Below are positions 57,592 through 64,000 of a stretch of 64,000 nt of DNA, one piece after another (within the stretch, counting starts at the first letter, position 1; each line of letters starts with the position of its first letter). The position numbers and the translations under genes are program-made. Source of the stretch: Oscarella lobularis (lineage: Eukaryota > Porifera > Homoscleromorpha > Homosclerophorida > Oscarellidae); assembly GCF_947507565.1 (NCBI RefSeq), contig NC_089191.1:1984001-2048000 (forward strand). The letters run 5' to 3'. The notes under the pieces are model-generated. The model saw only the letters and a list, made by a program, of their open reading frames with translations. It ran no database searches and was not told where the DNA came from.

Positions 57592-60500
57592 ATGGCGTCC
57601 AAGGCCAAGGAGCAGCGAATCGCTTTCGCCTTCGCCTGCCACGTCTTGGAAACGAGACGGCCTCTTAATCTTCGTACTGTTTATGAAGATCTGAGTGAAA
57701 GTGGAATTGTTCTGAGAGTCGATCCATTCGCCGATGATCGTCTCGAATCGAGGCTTCGCGAAACGATAGCGATGCTGAAGAAGGTTTACGAAATTGTATC
57801 GATTAGGAATGTCGAGCGCAAAGAGCACTTCGCTCGCATTTGCGCGGCTTTTCGCTCGGCTAATCCCGATGAATGGAAAGACGGTCTAGCATTCTACCAA
57901 AGTAAGTCTGAAAGCGCGATGAGTTAAATTAGCCTTCCAACTTCCGTCCTCTCTTCCTTTCCTAATTAAAAAGGCATGCATATGTAGTCTTTTCATCTGC
58001 ATGGGCGAGATCTAATTAACTTTTATATGCTCCTATGCGCACTGACTCTCTCTTTATTTTCTCTGTCTCTTTCTCTCTCGCGCGCGCGCGCGCTCTCTCT
58101 TTTTTTATCATGTATGCGTCACTGCGAAGACGAGTGTTTATGATTTTCTAATATGACTTGTGCATGTACGCAGCGCTGTCGGACGAAGAATTGGCAGCAT
58201 TTTGCGACGCGCAAAGGATTGAGCCTTTTTCTTGGCGTAAGATGCTTTTTCTGCGAAATTTTCTTCTGATTGCTGTCTGTTCTTATCTGCCAGTTACGCA
58301 TAGCGAAGGAGGATCTCTTTGTCAGTCAGGTCTGATAATCATTTTTTACTCTTTATTCAAATCAGTCCTCTGCTGTAGATGACTGTTTGCGGAACTTGAA
58401 CGATCTTAGCTCTGATGAGATCGAAGCTTTTCTTGTTGCAATATGGAAGCATAATCAACGCCGAAAATCTCTTCGATTCGCAACTCATAACGGTTCAACG
58501 TTGATAGAATATAAACGATAAAAAATGATTTACATTTTATGAAATAATTTCTAGACTGCATAAGTTTGCTGCGGAGACTAAACGATCGGCTTAAAGGTCG
58601 TCTTTACCTGCGACAACTGTCATGTGCTGTGCACCGGCTTTTGCCGAATCCTTTAAGTAAGACGAAAGCGCTGAATTGTAAGCGATGATGTTAAGTACCT
58701 CGCGTATTTAGTAAGTGACGCATTTGGTGGCCACGTTCCTTTGAGTTTTGAAGAGCGTCTCTATCAGTTCTGCTCTGACGAAGTCTGTTCTTATTGGCGG
58801 CCTCTCGGACTTCGTCTTGGGCTGTCGAGAGACGAGTTGCGTGAAATAGGCGACGAGTTTTATGGTTTTGGCGACGATTACAAGGCTCTGGCTGTCATGC
58901 ACAAGCACGTCGGGAAAGACAAAGAAACGTCCTTTGACAGTATTAGGACAATTCTTCGTGAAATCAAAAGGAGCAACGAAAAATGTTTGGAGGAGCCGAG
59001 GCAACGAAAAGCGTTCTGTATACTAACGCCCGCGGAGACAACGCGGTTTGTTTGATGATTTTCTTTAGATCTTCCAATGCTAGTTCGCGTTTCTATGGAC
59101 GCACTTCAGAGCTCGAGGCAATGGGACGCTTTTTCTGGGGCGATGGTTGGAAAGAAAGCCATGTTATTGCTATTACTCCTAAAGTGCAGGTGCCTTAAAG
59201 TCTAGTATAGCGTATGGCTTGCATTGCGATCTTACTCTTCTAAACAGTTTATCTGTGGGCTTGGAGGAGTAGGAAAAACAAGCCTTGCCATTCAATATGC
59301 GGCACTTCACGAGAGAGCTTATCCAGGTGGTGCACTTTACATCGATGCTCAATCAATCAGCGCCATAGAAACTTCTCTGCGACAATGCGTATGTTTGAAA
59401 GTCGCAGGTCACAATTTCATGCATTCCGACTGTGTAACTCTATTTGCAGCTTCTAGTAGCAGGCGAAACCACGAGCGACTCTTTTGGCGTTGCCGGAACG
59501 AACTTAAACCAGAAGTTCGCTCTCTTGTACCAGCACGTTCAGCGGAGCTATCGATCGCTAATCGTCTTTGACAACGCTGACAATCTGGAAATAATAAAAA
59601 ATGTTTTACCGCCACGTTCCCTTTTGTGTCACGTCTTAGTGACGACTCGAGTGACCCAACCGAACGAGTTATTTAAAAGAGCCAACTCGAACGTTCTGGT
59701 GCTCGGCGTGCTTGACGAATCTACAGCATTGACGGCTCTTATTAGCTTGGCGGGAAAAGAAAAAGAGTCGTTATCGTTCGTCGAATACGAAGCTGCTCGA
59801 AAAATTGCCGTCGATGCGCCAGTTGAAATGCTTCCACTTGCTATCAGCCACGCGGCCGCGTATGTGCTTCGACATTCTGAAGTGACGTTCGAAGCATATC
59901 TCGAAAAATTGATCATTGAAAAGAAGCGGCTTGAAGCAGCGTCGCTCGATTTGGACAAGTTTCTACGTTACTTTCATCTGTCGCACTTGAACGAGACGTT
60001 GTGTCGAATTAGCATTAGGCATCCGGACGATTTGCGTCGTTTAGATATCAAAGCGGTTGACGTCAGCTCATTTGATCGACAGTCATTGGCGGACGCTGTA
60101 ACGAAGCTGTCTACCACCCGTCACGCTTTCTTGACGTGGGAGATGGATATTTCGGACATTGAGGACGGATCGCCTGTTGGATACTCGATTCTCTGCTGCT
60201 GCGCCGTTGTGCACTACAGATTGATTCCGCAGAAATTTATCGCCAATTTTGTTTCTGTTGTTCACGGAAAGAGTAGTCCTCTGCGAGTCGTAGAGGGATT
60301 AGGAGCTCTGAAAATGTATACGCTTTTAAAAGGGGAAGAAGTTGATAACGAAGGCGTTTATTTCAGCATGCATCCGCTAGTTCATCAGAGCGTTCTTGAA
60401 CGTCTAAGGAGGAATAAAGCGCTATTGACTGATGTGCTCACCAACGCTGCTGCTGCTTTACAAATATTTCTGGGCGTTCATCGCGACATGGACACGGCTG

Positions 60501-62405
60501 TCGTTATTGGCCTGTTGATCAGTTACTCTTCCCACATCTATGCTATTGCGACCAATATGGTTCTAATAGGAATGACGCCTGCGACTAATGCAATTATTCG
60601 GGCTGCTATTTCGACAGCTGTCACTCTAATGGAAAAGAACACTGAAAAGGACTTGCTGTTAGGCATTACTAGAAACTTCGAGACCAATGACGATTTATCG
60701 GATAGCGCTAAGGAGGAGATACTGCGACTGTGTATGTGCTTTACCGTACTGGTTTTCTTTGTTACGTTATATGATTTTTTTAGATTATTTGTCTCTCGGC
60801 TGCAGTGCTTCTTCGGACGATGAAGCAGTGGCTTATTTTGACAAGGTGTTTCGAGATAGCGGAATCGAAAAGTTTTCTTGTGACGAAATTGTCGCACGTT
60901 ACGGCTGTGGGTAAAATTTCTATTGTTTTCAAATAATCTAATGTTTTCACTCTTTTAGATTTTCTTATTGTCGCAGAAATTTTTCGGCGCCATAGTCGGT
61001 ATGAGGATGCAAGAACGGTTTTAAAGAAATTAGAACGTTTATGTGAAAGTGGAAGGCTTTCATTAGGTTATATTATAGAAAGTACGTTACGGCCTCAATC
61101 TTCTGTAAGAATACTTAGCTTTGAGAATATTTTAGCCTACTCGAAGTCGGGAATGATACTGCGAGAAACCGGACAGCTGGAAAAGTATCAATCATTTTTA
61201 GAGCAGATTCTATCTGCTTCGTCGTCTGTTTTTGAAGCCCGTGCTTGCGGTACTCTTAACTAGCTGTATGTCTGATTTTGAATTTTTGCTTGTGTTACAG
61301 GTCTTGCGACGGTGGCTTACTGCAAATTGGAGGAGGAAGAGTACTTTGTAGCCCTCGTCTACTTTGGCGAATTTTTTCGATTTCACGTTTCAGATCTTCA
61401 CGCAATCTATCGTGGTATGTTCTCTATTTTGTAAACTAAGCCTATTTGTGTCGAAAAAATAATTTGTAAGTTGCCGAAAAAGCTGCTGCTTGTTGCATTG
61501 CCATTGATGATCATAAGAATGCTCTTCAGTTTCTGGAGCAAGGAATTCCAGCACTCAATTTTCTGTTTCCTCCTCAGCACCCGGCTTCGATTAAATGTAA
61601 TCAAGTCTTCACTGAAACGTGCCTATCTCAACATTTTAATTAGATCGACTTGCATTCGGCATTAGCTTACACAGGATCAGGAGATTTCGAGAGGCCATCG
61701 ATCATCTCTCTTCAACTCTTTCGTGCGTACTACCGCTTTCTTATAATGACGACGTCGCAACAGGTGCATAGTAACGAATGAAATTAATTGTTTCAATTTG
61801 TGCATGTCTTTCTCAAAGGCGTGTTGCACCTTGCATTCTCCCAAGAAGCAATTCGCAGAACAGACGACCTTCATCGCACTCTTCAAACGTTCCAGCCTGT
61901 GTTAGATGCGTATGCACGAAACCATCCTGAAGATTCTTCAAGTTAGTCAAGACGTGATAAATACTTTTTACGTAGGTATTCTTTTTTAGAAATACTGGTA
62001 TTGGCGTCACTGTACAATAGAGCGAAACTCTGTGACGAGGCCATATACGTAGTGAGAGATGTTTTCCTTCGTTGTCAAGACCAACTTGGAATGCCAATTA
62101 GTGAAGGAAGTTTAACCGGTACAGAATTTTCAGATCGAAAGTTGATCATTTGGAATTATTGGCTCTTCATGCAGCTACTGTCCTTCTCTGTCGATCGCTT
62201 ATTCTCAAAGGTCAGGTAAAGGAAGCAGCTGATCTTTCACACAAAGCGCTGCAGGCTTACGACCGGGAGCGCTTTCAGTCAAAGCCCAGAGATATGCGTA
62301 CGTCACGTTATTTAGTCTATTTTCGGACATGATTATGTTGCGTTCAATTTTATAGTAGAAGCGATTTTTGCTCAAGTTTCTTCATCACTCACTAAGCAAG
62401 CCTAA
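57592..62405 (+). CDS. NLR-like protein: death domain, NB-ARC, TPR; 1219 aa
   Basis: Eighteen exons in phase: 57592-57901, 58174-58236, 58294-58329, 58379-58492, 58555-58656, 58712-59012, 59069-59189, 59248-59388, 59450-60729, 60806-60906, 60959-61249, 61301-61414, 61471-61596, 61644-61763, 61819-61941, 61990-62100, 62142-62297, 62356-62405. Residues 1-208 are helical and unrecognised. About 215-310 are a death domain (YWRPLGLRLGLSRDELREI). About 350-720 are an NB-ARC module: GLGGVGKT P-loop, LIVFDNAD, LVTTR, LPLAI and MHPLVHQ in the usual order. From about 820 a TPR array follows (FRRHSRYEDARTVLKKLERL, KLCDEAIYVVRD, GQVKEAADLSHKAL). NB-ARC ATPases with TPR or WD sensors, such as Apaf-1 and plant and fungal NLRs, oligomerise on sensing a signal; the death domain would recruit effectors. 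Donors near 60729, 60906 and 62100 were chosen to keep phase and are the least certain points. Confidence 0.85.
58060..58105 (+). repeat. CT/CG dinucleotide tract in intron 1
   Basis: TCTCTTTCTCTCTCG runs into eight or so CG steps and back to CTCTCT. It lies in the first intron of the NB-ARC gene and could form Z-DNA or slip. Confidence 0.7.
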
Positions 62406-62764
62406 TATCATCTTTCACGAATTAGCCAAGTTGCTCATTTAAGTTATTCTCACTTGGCTCTACGCGTTCAAATGTATTGTAGACTTTTCTCTTGCAGACC
62501 CGCATCTCGTTTTTTTGTTCTAAGAATTTCGCTTTTTTTTGTTTTCGTGTAAATTTCCATGTTGTTCAGTACAAACATTTTTGCACCATGCATTTTTACA
62601 TGAATTCTCTACCTCTTTTTATTCACAAAAGAAACAAGGGAAACCGCTTACTATGGCATTCAGAAAACAGCTATTTTTTACCTTAGCTGCTGTAGTTTTC
62701 TTTAGAGAGACAGTGACGTTTAACTTAATTAAAGAGGAACGAATCAACGAGTATACGTTTGTTG
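62406..62764. other. 3' flank of the NB-ARC gene
   Basis: T-rich, no supported gene. Confidence 0.4.
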
Positions 62765-62990
62765 GGTAATCACGTCAGAGAGGGGCTGCAAATCCCGTCA
62801 AATAATTACGTATACCTGTAATAACGTGAGAGAAATGCTGCAAATCAAGTCAGTTATAGGCGTAAAAGTTTTTTGAGTAATCACGAGGGAAAAATTCCCT
62901 ACAGTTAATGACGTAGACATTGGTCTAGCACTCAAGTTGTAGAAGGGCTACAAATCCTGTCAGTTATTGTATATAGAGTAATTAGAAAGG
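62765..62990 (+). repeat. Degenerate tandem repeat, unit about 55-60 bp
   Basis: The phrases GTAATCACGT, GAGAG, GGCTGCAAATC and GTCAGTTAT recur in the same order about four times with decay (near 62770, 62820, 62877 and 62945). Confidence 0.6.
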
Positions 62991-63007
62991 TCTGGGTACG
63001 AGGCTAG

Positions 63008-64000
63008 GTAGGGCTTGGATGCTGGGAAAGTGTAAAATTCTGCACGTGAGCAACGTTTCCAGGATACATCTTTATTTATTAATATTTTTCTTCACTACTA
63101 CTCTACGCCTAAAACCAATTCTAACTACAGAACGGAAAAAAGTGAACACGAAAAAGAAAGAATTACAGTGCGAGTCGAAGCAAGAGGTAGTAAAAAAGTA
63201 AGAGATAGAAAGTCACATCTCCAACTGACACAGTATCGGATAGCAAAACGAAACCTAGAGAAACAAAGCCAGTATCCGTTCAAAACAACTACGTACTTAC
63301 CAAAAAAATCCGAAATGAAGCGCGTCTGTGTTTGCGTGACCCAGGTCGCACCACGTGGAGGTCCAGACGCTTCGCAACCCAGTCGACCCTCACCAACGGC
63401 ATGAATTGGATCAGAATCCCACATTTTGTGGGCCTCCGAGGTTCGTTGCCCCCCCCGGGAGACGACTATCACCTCCGCCGAAGAGGCCCGCTCATCGTGT
63501 GCTCGACGTGGAGGAGAGCCGACGAACGCCGACGCTGTCCCGTGTAATACCAAGGAAACAATCCTTGATAAGACGGAGCGTGTTTTCCCGACGCGAAAGC
63601 CCCTAGAGGTCTTAGGGATGTGCCTCTAATCACTTTCGCGCCGTTGCTCCAGGACCGTGCGTCGGAATGTCGTTCGCCCCTCTGGCTCCCTGCCTTCCAA
63701 CGACTAACCAAGCGTACGAGCGAGTTCTCAAGCGACGGGGTTACGTAAAGAGGGAGAGCGCCGCGCACGACTTTATGTACTCGCGCACGAACGGTGACGC
63801 AAACTCTTCGCTGATTGGACGTCGGGTGTGCGTCATAAACCGCAATGGTGTTACGCGAGAGAGCGTTGCTTTTTGCACCTCTACGCGCAACCAAAAAAGG
63901 TCATAATTGGAGCGATTACGCGCGTGCAGCGTTTGTCCCAAAAGAAAATGGAACAAGAGACGAGCACGTGCACGCGTGCATGGCCAAGATGGCCGGCCTA
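63008..64000 (+). repeat. Long dispersed repeat R1, copy C (cut by window end)
   Basis: Collinear with copies A and B from CTTGGATGCTGGGAAAGTG onwards. It reaches the AAGATGGC motif at the last bases, where GGCCGGCC replaces the usual CCTAC. Confidence 0.8.

Noticed and set aside
60781-60914. Exon starting at 60790 reading DYLSLGCSASSDDEAVAY
   Set aside because: Its phase does not fit the previous donor. An acceptor at 60805 with the strong GTATGT donor gives the same TPR helices in phase.
62101-62141. A 23-nt intron (62119-62141) in the NB-ARC gene
   Set aside because: Too short for splicing; a 41-nt intron from 62101 keeps the same phase and gives a better TPR.

Overview
The window is eukaryotic DNA from an early-branching animal. 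Its genes carry many short introns (about 40-110 nt, GT-AG), and they encode animal-specific extracellular and signalling domains: C-type lectin, SRCR, EGF, receptor tyrosine kinase, fibrinogen-related, thrombospondin-1, vWD, death domain, CARD, Roc-COR, and a STAT-like SH2 fragment. Gene density, intron size and the mixture of lectin/SRCR receptors with death-fold proteins fit a sponge, possibly a homoscleromorph. That placement is inference; no marker gene settles it. All exon models below were built by hand from open frames, GT/AG signals and phase agreement.

Layout. 1-1067: the cut-off end of a membrane-anchored P-loop ATPase gene (minus). 1.4-4 kb: a broken BTB domain and dispersed repeats. 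4.1-10.9 kb: two head-to-tail ankyrin-Roc-COR-death genes (DAPK-like ROCO, minus). The downstream copy is intact over 14 exons; the other has a ruined 5' half fused to a STAT-like SH2 fragment. 12.3-15.1 kb: a CARD-kelch gene (plus). 17.2-18.0 kb: a broken FN3-like fragment. 19.1-25.7 kb: a receptor tyrosine kinase with one CTLD, three SRCR, three more CTLD, four EGF domains, a membrane segment and a kinase (plus). 28.9-30.2 kb: a secreted TSP1-fibrinogen-related protein (plus). 32.9-48.2 kb: a tandem triplication of a roughly 5.4 kb unit, each unit holding an intact vWD-domain gene (minus) and a dead CTLD exon related to the kinase gene. 52.0-55.1 kb: a 1003-residue proline-rich, cysteine-rich, multi-membrane protein of unknown family (minus). 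57.6-62.4 kb: an NLR-like gene, death domain-NB-ARC-TPR, in 18 exons (plus).

Repeats fill much of the rest: about ten copies of a small element with GTGAGGC near its ends, a 1.5 kb repeat with a conserved hairpin and paired YY1/CRE-like motifs, a SINE-like element, and two foldback transposons with long inverted repeats and perfect 9-bp target duplications.

Taken together, the intact genes look like a neighbourhood of recognition and death-fold signalling molecules: lectin/SRCR receptor kinase, FReD protein, NB-ARC sensor, CARD-kelch and ROCO-death proteins. This suggests an innate-defence or self-recognition region, but function is inferred from domain content only.
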